From assembly GCA_021462855.1 (NCBI GenBank), contig JAJTXQ010000040.1, positions 62,001 to 126,000 of the forward strand: a stretch of DNA of 64,000 bases. The letters are read 5' to 3'. Origin of the DNA: Dehalococcoidia bacterium (GTDB lineage: Bacteria > Chloroflexota > Dehalococcoidia > DSTF01 > JACRBR01). Positions 15,763 through 24,183 of the stretch are shown piece by piece. The position numbers were made by a program, and so were the translations under genes. Position 1 is the stretch's first letter. Each line of letters starts with the position of its first letter. A model generated the notes under the pieces. That model was not told where the DNA came from and did no database searches. It worked only from the letters and a program-made list of their open reading frames with translations.

Positions 15763-17235
15763 ATGACCCAGCGATACGTCACCACCCCGTCCGGCAAGAA
15801 GCTGGTCACGGTCATCCCCGGCGATGGCATCGGCCCCGAGTGCGTCAACGCCGCCCGCAAGATCATCGAGGCCACCGGCGCGCCGATCGAGTGGGAGGAG
15901 CGGCACGCGGGCGAGAGCGTGTTCAAGCAGGGCATCGCCTCCGGCGTGCCGCAGGACACGATCGAATCGGTGGGCAAGTCGCGCGTGGTGCTGAAGGGGC
16001 CGCTCGGCACGCCCGTCGGCTACGGCGAGAAGAGCGCGAACGTCACGCTGCGCAAGCTGTTCGAGACCTACGGCAACCTGCGCCCCGTGCGTGAGCTGCC
16101 CGGCGTGCCCACGCCGTACAGCGGGCGCGGCGTCGACCTGATTGTCGTGCGCGAAAACGTCGAGGACCTGTACGCGGGCATCGAGCACATGCAGACGCCG
16201 GGCGTCGCGCAGTGCCTGAAGGTGATATCGCGCAAGGGCTGCGAGAAGATCGTGCGGCTGGCGTTCGAGGTCGCGCGCGCCGAAGGGCGCAAGAGCGTCG
16301 CCTGCGCGACGAAGTCGAACATCATGAAGATGACCGAGGGCACGCTGAAGCGCACGTTCGAGGCGGTGGCGCCGGAATACCCGGACATCGAGTCGTGGCA
16401 CATCATCATCGACAACTGCGCGCACCAACTTGTGAAGAAGCCGGAGCAGTTCGACGTCATCGTCACGACGAACATGAACGGCGACATCATCAGCGACCTC
16501 ACATCGGCGCTGGTCGGCGGGCTCGGCTTCGCGCCCTCCGCGAACATCGGCAGCGAGGTGGCGATCTTCGAGGCCGTGCACGGATCCGCGCCGAAGTACG
16601 CCGGCAAGAACAACATCAACCCGACGGCCGTCATCGGCTCGGCGGTCATGATGCTGCGGCACATCGACGAGTTCGACGCCGCGTCGTCGATCGAGAACGC
16701 CCTCGTCGCCACGCTCGAAGAGGGCAAGACGCGCACCCGCGACGTCGTGGGCGACGAAAAGGGCGCGCCGACGACGGTCTACACCGACGAGATCATCAAG
16801 AACCTCGGCCGCAAGCCGAAGGCGTGGAAGGTGCGCGAGTACAAGCAGATCGAACTGCCGCAGGTGACGCGGGAGCCGGACTTCGTGAAGGTCGGCAAGC
16901 GCCGTGTCGCCGGACTCGACGTGTTCATCGAGTCGAACCGCACGGCGGTGGAGATCGGCGAGGACATCTCGCGCATCGTCGAGGGCACGCCGGTGTACCT
17001 GAAGATGATCGCCAGCCGCGGCACGAAGGTGTGGGAGCCGACGGGCGCCATCACCGACACGGTCGACGCGTGGTACGCGCGGCTGATGCTCCGCGACGCC
17101 GCCGGCGACCTCACCGACGCGCAGGCGTTCGACGTGCTGCAGCGCATCGCCGCGAACCACCGCTGGGCGCACGTCGAAAAGCTGCAGGAGTTCGACGGCG
17201 ACCCCGGCTATACCAAAGCCCAGGGCGAAGATTAG
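15763..17235 (+). CDS. icd: Isocitrate dehydrogenase, Thermus-like long form
   Basis: 490 residues. VTVIPGDGIGPECVNAARK opens the decarboxylating dehydrogenase fold; KGPLGTPVGYGEKSANVTLRKLFETYGNLRPVRE carries the isocitrate phosphate-binding Ser and Arg residues; VVRENVEDLYAGIEH, NMNGDIISDL and EAVHGSAPKYAGKN follow. The catalytic region ends near 335, and the last 150 residues form the extra C-terminal domain known from Thermus thermophilus isocitrate dehydrogenase. It makes 2-oxoglutarate in the TCA cycle; NAD versus NADP use is not decided here. AAGGAGAC precedes the ATG. Monocistronic, with a GC hairpin (17241-17256) after the stop. Confidence 0.93.
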   Translation: MTQRYVTTPSGKKLVTVIPGDGIGPECVNAARKIIEATGAPIEWEERHAGESVFKQGIASGVPQDTIESVGKSRVVLKGPLGTPVGYGEKSANVTLRKLFETYGNLRPVRELPGVPTPYSGRGVDLIVVRENVEDLYAGIEHMQTPGVAQCLKVISRKGCEKIVRLAFEVARAEGRKSVACATKSNIMKMTEGTLKRTFEAVAPEYPDIESWHIIIDNCAHQLVKKPEQFDVIVTTNMNGDIISDLTSALVGGLGFAPSANIGSEVAIFEAVHGSAPKYAGKNNINPTAVIGSAVMMLRHIDEFDAASSIENALVATLEEGKTRTRDVVGDEKGAPTTVYTDEIIKNLGRKPKAWKVREYKQIELPQVTREPDFVKVGKRRVAGLDVFIESNRTAVEIGEDISRIVEGTPVYLKMIASRGTKVWEPTGAITDTVDAWYARLMLRDAAGDLTDAQAFDVLQRIAANHRWAHVEKLQEFDGDPGYTKAQGED

Positions 17236-17240
17236 CTTCG

Positions 17241-17256
17241 CGGCGGCCCCCCGCCG
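17241..17256. terminator. GC hairpin between convergent icd and the GMC small-subunit gene
   Basis: CGGCGG-CCCC-CCGCCG, perfect 6-bp stem, between two convergent genes. It could serve both directions but has no T-tract on either side. Confidence 0.4.
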
Positions 17257-17280
17257 ACCAGTAGCCGAGCCGGCGCCGCG

Positions 17281-17733
17281 CTACCGCCGGCGGCGCGCCT
17301 CGAGCAACGCGAGCAGGGCGGGGTCGGTCTCGTCGACGGTGTAGCCTTCCGGGAACGGGGGGCGCGGCGGCTCGCCGATCCCTTCGAGCACGCGCGGGTG
17401 CTGATAGTACGCCGGGTACAGGTGCAACCCGACGCCCAGGATCAGCATCGGGTGGGCGGCGAGCTGGCTCTCGACCACCTCCGCGCGCAGGTGCGGCGGC
17501 ATCGAAGCGAACCCGGCCGGGTCGCGTTCGAGCGCCGCGTCGCGCACGGCGGCGAGGCCCGCGCCGACCGCCGGCCCGAGCATCGGGGCCGCTTCGATCC
17601 GCGCGACGATCGTCTCGCCCAGGCCCAGGCTGCCGGCGCCTGGCATCCTGCCATCGTCACCGGGCGGGATCAGCGTGTCGAGGAACGCCTGCAGGAAGGC
17701 GGGATCGCGCAGCGGTGTCGTCGCGTCGCTCAT
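17281..17733 (-). CDS. Gluconate 2-dehydrogenase subunit 3-like small protein
   Basis: 150 residues. LRDPAFLQAFLDTLIPPGDDGRMPGAGSLGLG matches the start of the small subunit that accompanies many bacterial GMC flavoenzymes (LxxLxxxLIPxxDxxPGA). The end lacks membrane segments, and no Tat or Sec signal is present, so unlike periplasmic gluconate dehydrogenase this complex is probably cytoplasmic. Its ATG follows the stop of the GMC oxidoreductase gene by one base, so the two are co-translated and probably form one enzyme. The substrate is unknown. Confidence 0.7.
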   Translation of the reverse strand: MSDATTPLRDPAFLQAFLDTLIPPGDDGRMPGAGSLGLGETIVARIEAAPMLGPAVGAGLAAVRDAALERDPAGFASMPPHLRAEVVESQLAAHPMLILGVGLHLYPAYYQHPRVLEGIGEPPRPPFPEGYTVDETDPALLALLEARRRR

Positions 17734-17734
17734 C

Positions 17735-19339
17735 TCAGTCGAACAGTGTCCCGATGTTCTTCTTGATGCGGTCGGCGATGTACAGCGCCAGCGCCTGGAT
17801 CGTCGACGTCGGGTTCACGCCGGCGGCAGTGACGAAGATGCTGCCGTCAATGATGAACAGGTTCCGCACATCGTGCGCGCGTCCCCACTCGTTGACGACC
17901 GAAGTGCGCGGGTCGGCGCCCATGCGCGCGGTGCCCATCAAGTGCCAGCCGGCCGCGCTCATCAACGGCTCGTCGAGCGTTTCGACGGCGCCCGCGGCGG
18001 CCAGCGCCTCCTTCGCACGCTCGATGGCGTGGGCCAGCATCTTCTTGCTGTTCTCGCTCAGCGCGTAGGTGATTTTCGGCGCCGGGATGCCGTTGCTGTC
18101 GGTCAGCTCCGGGTCGAGCGTGACGGTATTCGTCTCTTCCGGCAGGTCCTCGGCGATCGCCAGCATGCCGGTCGCGTGGTCGTACAGCCGCGCGAAGGCG
18201 TCGTGATGGCCGCCGCCCCACGGCAGCATCCCCCGCGCCATGCCCCACAGCGACGTCTGGCCGGGCGGAAACCCGCGGACAGCCTCCAGCGAGTAGCCGC
18301 GCACGAATCCGCGCGAGGGGTCGCTGCGGTAGAACTCGTGGCTCCAGATCGAGCAGCCCGTCGGCCCGCGGCGTCCGCCGAGCGGCTCATCGAAGATGCC
18401 GAGGATCGCGGCGTACGGGTGGAACATCAGGTTCTTGCCGACGAGGCCGCTGCTGTTCGCCAGCCCCTCCGGGTGCTGCGGGCTGCGCGAATTGAGGAGC
18501 AGGCGCGGCGTGCCGACACCGTTACAGGCGAGCACCACGATCTCCGCCTTCTGCTCCTGCAGCGCGCCCGCCTCGTCGTAGTACAGCACGCCGTCGGCCA
18601 TGCCATCGGCACGCACCGTGATCTCGCGCACGCGACAGCCGGTGCGGACCTGCACGCCGCGGCGCATCGCCGCCGGCCAGTAGGTGATGTCGGTGCTGGC
18701 CTTGGCGCCCTGCGCGCACCCGCTCAGGCACGAACCGAGGTTGATGCACGGCGCGCGGCCTTCATACTCGCGAGAGGTGACGGCGCTGTCCGACGGCCAC
18801 CAGTGCCAGCCGAGCTTTTCGAACCCGGCCGCAACGACATTGCCGCTCTTCCCGAGTGGCAGCGGCGGCATCGGCGGCTCGTGGTGCGGGTACGCCGGGT
18901 CGCCGGCGAGCCCCGCGACGCCCATCATCCGGTCGTTGGTCGCGTAGAACGGCTCCAGCGTCTCGTAGCCGATCGGCCAGTCGTCGGCGACGCCGTCCTC
19001 GGTCTTCACGCGGAAGTCGCCGGGCGTGAACCGCGGGAAGTGCGCCGCCCAGAGGATCGTGCTGCCGCCGACGGCGTTGAACATCAGCGGCGAGATCGCG
19101 GACGCCTGCTCATTGATCGGGTAGTCGGCAGGCAGCTTGCGGACGTTCGGGCTCGTCGCGAACGGCCCCATGCCGCGCGTTTCCCAGTCGATGAAGTTGC
19201 TCGGGTAATCGCCCTGCTTCATCCACGGACCCTGCTCGAGGCAGAGGACGCTCATGCCGGCCTCGGCGATGCTCCAGGCGAACGCAGCGCCCGAAGCGCC
19301 CGCTCCGATGATCAGTACGCCGACGGGTTCGTTTGCCAT
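17735..19339 (-). CDS. GMC-family FAD-dependent oxidoreductase
   Basis: 534 residues. VGVLIIGAGASGAAFAWSIAEAGMSVLCLEQG is the FAD-binding Rossmann motif (residues 6-37). The middle has NAVGGSTILWAAHFPRF, and GSCLSGCAQGAKAST, a Cys-containing loop typical of gluconate-dehydrogenase-like members. The C-terminal HLMGTARMGADPRTSVV and NLFIIDGSIFVTAAGVNPTSTIQALALYIADRI form the GMC catalytic region with His and Asn. It oxidises an alcohol or sugar; the specific substrate cannot be told. The track start at 19444 adds a Arg-rich unlikely leader; ATG at 19339 begins the domain and has AGGG upstream. Divergent from recA. Confidence 0.9.
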   Translation of the reverse strand: MANEPVGVLIIGAGASGAAFAWSIAEAGMSVLCLEQGPWMKQGDYPSNFIDWETRGMGPFATSPNVRKLPADYPINEQASAISPLMFNAVGGSTILWAAHFPRFTPGDFRVKTEDGVADDWPIGYETLEPFYATNDRMMGVAGLAGDPAYPHHEPPMPPLPLGKSGNVVAAGFEKLGWHWWPSDSAVTSREYEGRAPCINLGSCLSGCAQGAKASTDITYWPAAMRRGVQVRTGCRVREITVRADGMADGVLYYDEAGALQEQKAEIVVLACNGVGTPRLLLNSRSPQHPEGLANSSGLVGKNLMFHPYAAILGIFDEPLGGRRGPTGCSIWSHEFYRSDPSRGFVRGYSLEAVRGFPPGQTSLWGMARGMLPWGGGHHDAFARLYDHATGMLAIAEDLPEETNTVTLDPELTDSNGIPAPKITYALSENSKKMLAHAIERAKEALAAAGAVETLDEPLMSAAGWHLMGTARMGADPRTSVVNEWGRAHDVRNLFIIDGSIFVTAAGVNPTSTIQALALYIADRIKKNIGTLFD

Positions 19340-19541
19340 CCAATCATCCCTGACCGCGCGTGGTCGCGGTCGCTCGGCCTCGCGTACCCGCTCCCGGCCC
19401 GCAGCATGGCCACGGTCGGGGCGGTGGGTGCAGGATTGTAGCAATGCGCCGCGTTAGGCGGATGGCCCCCGCGCGACCAACGGCCGCGCACGCAGCTTCG
19501 GCGGCGGTACAATACGGGCCAGACATGGGCGAGAGAAAATC

Positions 19542-19607
19542 AGAACAAATGTCTTGACACAACCTGCGGCGATGCCTATGATTGCGCCGGAATAGGTCAT
19601 TTGTTCT
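19542..19607 (+). promoter_or_regulatory. recA promoter with two LexA-like SOS boxes
   Basis: Promoter: TTGACA (19554-19559), 17-bp spacer, TATGAT (19577-19582). AGAACAAATG at 19542-19551 abuts the -35 element, and the same 10-mer occurs inverted as CATTTGTTCT at 19598-19607, just after the expected transcript start. AGAAC/GTTCT is the half-site of LexA boxes in Gram-positive bacteria (GAAC-N4-GTTC); the second half of each box is degenerate. The layout of two boxes framing the promoter is a textbook SOS arrangement. Confidence 0.75.
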
Positions 19608-19627
19608 AGCCCTGGCAGGAGGCTGGC

Positions 19628-20716
19628 ATGGCTCGCAACCCCGACAAGAGCAACCCCCTCGAACCCGTCGCTCCCGACAAGAAAGACCAGGCCCTCAAGG
19701 ACGCGCTCGCCGACATCGAGAAGCGTTACGGCCGCGGCGCCATCATGAAGCTCGGCGACGCTCAGGCCGAGTTCAAGGTCGAAGTCATCTCCACCGGCTC
19801 GCTCGCACTCGACCTCGCGCTCGGCGTCGGCGGGCTGCCGCGCGGACGCATCACCGAGATCTACGGTCCGGAGGGCGCCGGCAAGTCGACGCTGGCGTAT
19901 CACGTCGTCGCTTCGGCGCAGCGTGGCGGCGGCGTCGCCGCGTACATCGATGTCGAGCACGCGCTCGACAAGGATCACGCCGAGTCCTGCGGGATCGATG
20001 TCTCGGAACTGCTGATCTCGCAGCCCGACACCGGCGAGCAGGCGCTCGAGATCTGCGACGCGCTGGTGCGCAGCAACGCCGTCGATGTCATTGTCGTCGA
20101 CAGCGTCGCCGCGCTCGTGCCGCGGGCGGAGATCGAGGGCGAGATGGGCGATTCACTGCCGGGCCTGCAGGCGCGGCTCATGTCCCAGGCGCTGCGCAAG
20201 CTCACGGCGGTGATCTCGAAGTCCCGCGCCACGGTCATCTTCATCAACCAGCTGCGCGAGAAGATCGGCATCGTCTTCGGCAACCCGGAGACGACGCCGG
20301 GCGGCCGCGCGCTCAAGTTCTACAGCTCCGTCCGCGTCGAGCTGCGCCGCGCCGAGCCGCTGAAGCAGGGCACCGATATCATCGGCAACCGCGTGCGCGC
20401 GAAGGTGGTCAAGAACAAGGTCGCCGCGCCGTTCCGGACGGCGGAGTTCGACATCCTCTTCAGCGGCAAGCACCGCGGGATCAGCCGCGAGGGCGACATC
20501 GTCGACCTCGGCGTGGACAACAACGTGGTGAAGAAGATGGGCGCCTTCTTCAGCTTCGGCGAGCTGCGGCTCGGCCAGGGGCGCGAGGCCGCGAAGGAAT
20601 ACCTGCGCCAGAATCCGGACATCGCGCGCGAGATCGAAGACCTCGTCGTGGCGGCGACGCCGGCGATGCGCGTCGGCAAGAACGGCAACGGCGCCGAACA
20701 CGACGACGCCGAATAG
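19628..20716 (+). CDS. recA: Recombinase RecA
   Basis: 362 residues. Walker [10 protein letters not shown] (about residue 76), the catalytic Glu in YIDVEHALD, Walker [13 protein letters not shown], loop L1 [20 protein letters not shown] and loop L2 [32 protein letters not shown] are all intact. RecA binds single-stranded DNA for homologous recombination and triggers LexA self-cleavage. GGCAGGAGG is a strong ribosome site before ATG. It has a consensus-like promoter framed by SOS boxes and is followed after 25 bp by recX. In L2 the usual GVMFG reads GIVFG, a mild change. Confidence 0.98.
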   Translation: MARNPDKSNPLEPVAPDKKDQALKDALADIEKRYGRGAIMKLGDAQAEFKVEVISTGSLALDLALGVGGLPRGRITEIYGPEGAGKSTLAYHVVASAQRGGGVAAYIDVEHALDKDHAESCGIDVSELLISQPDTGEQALEICDALVRSNAVDVIVVDSVAALVPRAEIEGEMGDSLPGLQARLMSQALRKLTAVISKSRATVIFINQLREKIGIVFGNPETTPGGRALKFYSSVRVELRRAEPLKQGTDIIGNRVRAKVVKNKVAAPFRTAEFDILFSGKHRGISREGDIVDLGVDNNVVKKMGAFFSFGELRLGQGREAAKEYLRQNPDIAREIEDLVVAATPAMRVGKNGNGAEHDDAE

Positions 20717-20741
20717 GGGCGGCCGCGAGCACGCGCACACG

Positions 20742-21398
20742 ATGACCATCACCGCAATCGAACGCAACGCGCGCCAGCGCGGCCGCGTCGACGTGTACGT
20801 CGATGGCGTCTCGCGGTTCGGCGTGACGCGCGCGACGGCCAAAGCCCACGGTCTCATGCCCGGCCGGGTCATCGACGACGAGGAGATCGCGCGGATCACC
20901 GCCGCCGACGAGCGGCGTCGCGCACTCGACACGGCAGTGACCATGCTCGCCCGCCGGCCGCGCAGCGAGCGCGAGGTCCGCCGGCGGCTCACACAGCGCC
21001 ACGTCGCCCCGGCGCTGGCCGACGAGACGATCGCGCGGCTGCGCGACGCGCACTTCCTCGACGATGCGGCATTCGCGCGTTCGTGGACGGAGTCGCGCGA
21101 GCGCGCGAGTCCCCGCGGCCGGCGGATGATCGTGGCGGAACTGCGCACGCTCGGTGTCGATGCCGAGACGGCACGCGCGGCGAGCGCCGGCATCGACGAA
21201 GAGGACGCAGCGTACCGCCTCGCCAGCGCACGAGCGCGGTCGCTCGCCACGCACGACGCCGCGAAGTTCCGCGCACGGCTCGGCGGCATGCTGCAACGAC
21301 GCGGGTTCGGCTGGAGCGTGACGCGCGCCGCCGTCGACCGCTGCTGGCGCGAGTTCGGCGCCGACCCCGCCGATGCCCCGGACGCCGGCATCGAGTAG
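20742..21398 (+). CDS. recX: RecA regulator RecX
   Basis: 218 residues with the three-repeat helical RecX layout: LDTAVTMLARRPRSEREVRRRLTQRHV, then TIARLRDAHFLDDAAFARSWTESRER with the family's LDD-x-FA-x-W core, and a third repeat near AKFRARLGGMLQRRGFGWSV. An N-terminal barrel-like extension (1-60, TAIERNARQRGRVDVYVDG) is typical of longer RecX proteins. RecX binds in the RecA filament groove and limits its activity. It lies 25 bp after recA, so it shares the SOS-type promoter. The TAG stop forms part of the -10 box of the next gene. Confidence 0.92.
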   Translation: MTITAIERNARQRGRVDVYVDGVSRFGVTRATAKAHGLMPGRVIDDEEIARITAADERRRALDTAVTMLARRPRSEREVRRRLTQRHVAPALADETIARLRDAHFLDDAAFARSWTESRERASPRGRRMIVAELRTLGVDAETARAASAGIDEEDAAYRLASARARSLATHDAAKFRARLGGMLQRRGFGWSVTRAAVDRCWREFGADPADAPDAGIE

Positions 21399-21407
21399 GC
21401 TGGCCGC
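21396..21407 (+). promoter_or_regulatory. Leaderless -10 (TAGGCT) of the propeller lipoprotein
   Basis: TAGGCT at 21396-21401 overlaps the recX stop codon; GGCCGC and the ATG at 21408 follow. Same 6-nt layout as elsewhere in this window. Confidence 0.45.
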
Positions 21408-22406
21408 ATGCGGCTCACCCGTGCGCTGCTCGCGTGCCTGTTCGCGCTCGCGTCCGCGGCGCCCGGCTGCGGCGGCGCTGATGGCCCGCCGGGCAGCGGC
21501 CGCGGCTCGCTGATCATCGCGCGCGGCGACAGCATCTTCGAATACGACATCGCCAGCGGCGAGACCGCGCCGCTCATCGAGCCGCAGGATGACGGCGCAT
21601 TCCTGCTCGACCCCGCGGTATCCGCCGACGGCACGCGCCTCGCCTACATCGTGCAGCCGCCGCCGCGCGTCAGCGGGGACCGCTACGACGCCGGCTCCGA
21701 CCTCTGGGTCGCGAACCGGGACGGCACCGAGCAACAGGCGGTGCTGGCCCACAGCGTGCCGAACCAGCTCATCCGATTCCCGCAGTGGGGCGCCGATGGC
21801 GCGCTCTACGCGATCGTGCAGGAGATCGAGGACGTTGGCGGAGTGGCCCACGTCGCCTACACGCTGCAGCGCATCGACCCGGCGACCGGGGCGCGGGCGC
21901 GGCTCCGCGACGGTGTGCTCGCCTACGCGATATCGCCCGACGGCGAGCGGGCCGCCTACGCCGTCCGCACCGAGCGTGACCGCGAGACGCTGTACCTCGG
22001 CGACCTCGACGGCGGGACACCCGGCGTGCTCGTCGACGTATCGAGTCAGCTCAGCCCCTTCAACTCACCCCGCTTCGCACCCGATGGCGCGACCGTCGCC
22101 TTCGCCGCCGCCGACCAGGCGCTCGCGCCGCCGACGGGCCAGCGGCTGGCGGCCCTGCGGCCGCAGCCCGCCGCGGCCCGCACCGACGGCCTGCCCGAGG
22201 ACATCTGGGCGGTCGCTGCGGCCGGCGGGGAGCCGCGCCTCCTCGCCGACCTGAACGAGGACCTGCCGGCGCTCGCATGGAGCGGCGACGGCGACCGGCT
22301 CTACGTGCTCGGGGCGGTGGGCCTGTACGAGGTGAACGCCAGGACGGGCGCGAGCGACATCATCGGCCCCGGCGTATTCCACGGGCAGATGGCATGGTCG
22401 CCGTAA
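21408..22406 (+). CDS. TolB-like beta-propeller lipoprotein
   Basis: 332 residues. The signal peptide ends at SAAPGC, a lipobox-like site (Cys21). The rest consists of repeated blades with PD40-type sequences: DPAVSADGTRLAYIVQP, IRFPQWGADGALYAIVQ, AYAISPDGERAAYAVR, SPRFAPDGATVAFAAA and ALAWSGDGDRLYVLG. Such propellers usually act as extracytoplasmic binding or scaffold modules; no enzyme motif is visible. It is similar in design to the lipoprotein at 49366. Start ATG directly follows a probable -10, so it is likely transcribed apart from recA-recX. Confidence 0.82.
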   Translation: MRLTRALLACLFALASAAPGCGGADGPPGSGRGSLIIARGDSIFEYDIASGETAPLIEPQDDGAFLLDPAVSADGTRLAYIVQPPPRVSGDRYDAGSDLWVANRDGTEQQAVLAHSVPNQLIRFPQWGADGALYAIVQEIEDVGGVAHVAYTLQRIDPATGARARLRDGVLAYAISPDGERAAYAVRTERDRETLYLGDLDGGTPGVLVDVSSQLSPFNSPRFAPDGATVAFAAADQALAPPTGQRLAALRPQPAAARTDGLPEDIWAVAAAGGEPRLLADLNEDLPALAWSGDGDRLYVLGAVGLYEVNARTGASDIIGPGVFHGQMAWSP

Positions 22407-22459
22407 AGGCGCGTCGCCGGGCGCGCTTGCCATCGCGCAGACCGACGGGGCGGTGTTTC

Positions 22460-22520
22460 TTGACCCCCGAATCTGGCGCTGCGTATGATAGCGGCCGGGC
22501 CCCGCAACTATTTCGGGGCC
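22460..22520 (+). promoter_or_regulatory. RNase Y promoter and 5'-UTR hairpin
   Basis: TTGACC (22460-22465), 18-bp spacer, TATGAT (22484-22489). The transcript would begin near 22496 and at once form GGCCCCG-N9-CGGGGCC (22498-22520). A hairpin at the extreme 5' end usually protects mRNA from 5'-dependent decay. Confidence 0.65.
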
Positions 22521-22573
22521 GAGATTTCGAGGGAGCAGTAGCGATTTAACCGTCGGAAAGAGAGGCTCTACCC

Positions 22574-24106
22574 ATGGCCGCCATCCTCGGCGCCGTTATC
22601 GGCGCGATCGTAGGATTGGCGATCGGGGCTCTTCTCGGCTACGCGGCCAGGCGTAGCGCAACCCGGGACCAGGAAGCCGCCGCCGAAGCCGAGGCGGCGC
22701 GCATCCTGACAGACGCGCAGACGAAGGAAAAGGAGCTCCTCCTCGGTGCAAAAGAGGAGGCCATTCAGGTCCGGGCTCAGGCCGAACAGGAACTCAAGGT
22801 CCGCAGGGACGAGATCCTGCGGCTTGAGCAGCGTGTTGCCACCAGGGAAGAGACCCTCGATCGCAAGCTAGAGGCGCTCGAGCGCCGCGAGACCACCTAC
22901 GCCGAGCGGGAACAGCAACAGGAAACCGCCCGCCAGCAGATCGAAGAACTCCGCAAGGCGAAGCTCGCCGAGGTGGAGCGCGTCTCCGGCATGACCAGCG
23001 CCGAGGCGCGTGACCTGCTGCTCAGCGAGCTCGAGCAGGAGATCCGCGAGGAAGCGAACCGCAAGGCACGCCAGATCGAAGCCGAAGTCCGCGAGGACGC
23101 GGACCGCCGCTCCCGCGGCATCCTGGCGACGACCATGCAGCGGCTGACCTCGGACGTCGTCACCGAGACCACCGTATCCGTGGTGCCGATCCCCAGCGAT
23201 GACATGAAGGGCCGCATCATCGGCCGCGAGGGGCGGAACATCCGTGCGCTCGAGGCGGCGACGGGCGTCGACCTGATCATCGATGACACGCCCGACGCCG
23301 TGACGCTCTCGGCGTTCGACCCCGTGCGGCGCGAGATCGCCCGCGTGGCGCTCACCAAGCTCGTGCTCGACGGCCGCATCCCCCCGACCCGCATCGAGGA
23401 GGTCGTCGACAAGGCGCGGCAGGAGGTCGAGGCCAGCATCAAGACCGCCGGCGAGCAGGCGGCGATCGAGGCGGGGTGCCCGGGCCTGCACCCGGAGATC
23501 CTGCGCACGATGGGCAAACTGCGCTACCGCACGTCGTACGGGCAGAACCAGCTGAAACACGCCGTCGAGTCCGCGTTCATCGCCGCGATGATCGGCGAAG
23601 AGATCGGCGCCGATGTGAACGTGTGCCGGCGCGGCGCGCTGCTCCACGACCTCGGCAAGGCGATCGACCACGAGGTCGAGGGCACGCACGCGGCGCTCGG
23701 CGCCGAGCTAGCGCGCCGGTACAACGTCAGCCCGTCGGTCGTGCACTGCATCGAGGCGCACCACGAGGAGATCGAGGTCGAGACGACCGAGGCCGTCGTG
23801 GTGCAGGTCGCCGACGCCATCAGCGGCAGCCGTCCGGGAGCGCGGCGCGAGACGCTCGAGCTCTACATCAAGCGGCTCGAGGCGCTGGAGAGCATCGCCA
23901 ACGGCTTCAAGGGCGTCGAGAAGTCGTTCGCCATCCAGGCGGGGCGCGAGATCCGCATCATCGTCAAGCCCGACGAGATCGACGACCTCGACTCGATGCG
24001 GCTCGCTCGCGACGTGAGCAAGAAGATCGAGGAATCGATGGAGTACCCGGGCCAGATCAAGGTCACCGTCGTCCGCGAGACGCGCGCCACGGAGTACGCC
24101 CGCTAG
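22574..24106 (+). CDS. rny: Ribonuclease Y
   Basis: 510 residues, full length. Residues 3-24 form the single N-terminal membrane helix (GAVIGAIVGLAIGALLGY). About 30-190 is a Glu/Arg-rich coiled coil. The KH domain holds VPIPSDDMKGRIIGREGRNIRALE (about 210-235), and the HD domain has RGALLHDLGKAIDHEVEGTH (about 355), giving the metal His-Asp pair. RNase Y starts mRNA decay at the membrane. The 5' leader has a hairpin right at the predicted transcript start, and a strong terminator hairpin follows, so the gene is monocistronic. Confidence 0.97.
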   Translation: MAAILGAVIGAIVGLAIGALLGYAARRSATRDQEAAAEAEAARILTDAQTKEKELLLGAKEEAIQVRAQAEQELKVRRDEILRLEQRVATREETLDRKLEALERRETTYAEREQQQETARQQIEELRKAKLAEVERVSGMTSAEARDLLLSELEQEIREEANRKARQIEAEVREDADRRSRGILATTMQRLTSDVVTETTVSVVPIPSDDMKGRIIGREGRNIRALEAATGVDLIIDDTPDAVTLSAFDPVRREIARVALTKLVLDGRIPPTRIEEVVDKARQEVEASIKTAGEQAAIEAGCPGLHPEILRTMGKLRYRTSYGQNQLKHAVESAFIAAMIGEEIGADVNVCRRGALLHDLGKAIDHEVEGTHAALGAELARRYNVSPSVVHCIEAHHEEIEVETTEAVVVQVADAISGSRPGARRETLELYIKRLEALESIANGFKGVEKSFAIQAGREIRIIVKPDEIDDLDSMRLARDVSKKIEESMEYPGQIKVTVVRETRATEYAR

Positions 24107-24128
24107 ACGGCGGCGGTCACGCACCTGC

Positions 24129-24160
24129 GGAGGGCCCGGCCAGCGGGCCCTCCTTCCTTC
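24129..24160 (+). terminator. Intrinsic-like terminator after RNase Y
   Basis: GGAGGGCCC-GGCCAGC-GGGCCCTCC, perfect 9-bp stem, then TTCCTTC. The 5' side GCGGAGGGCC is identical to that of the hairpin at 15562. Confidence 0.8.
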
Positions 24161-24183
24161 ACCCGCGAAATGAGCACCGCGAA

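Noticed and set aside
19525-19557. 10-codon ORF (MGERKSEQMS) upstream of recA as a leader peptide
   Set aside because: It lies before the recA transcript start, so it would not be in the recA mRNA, and has no SD.
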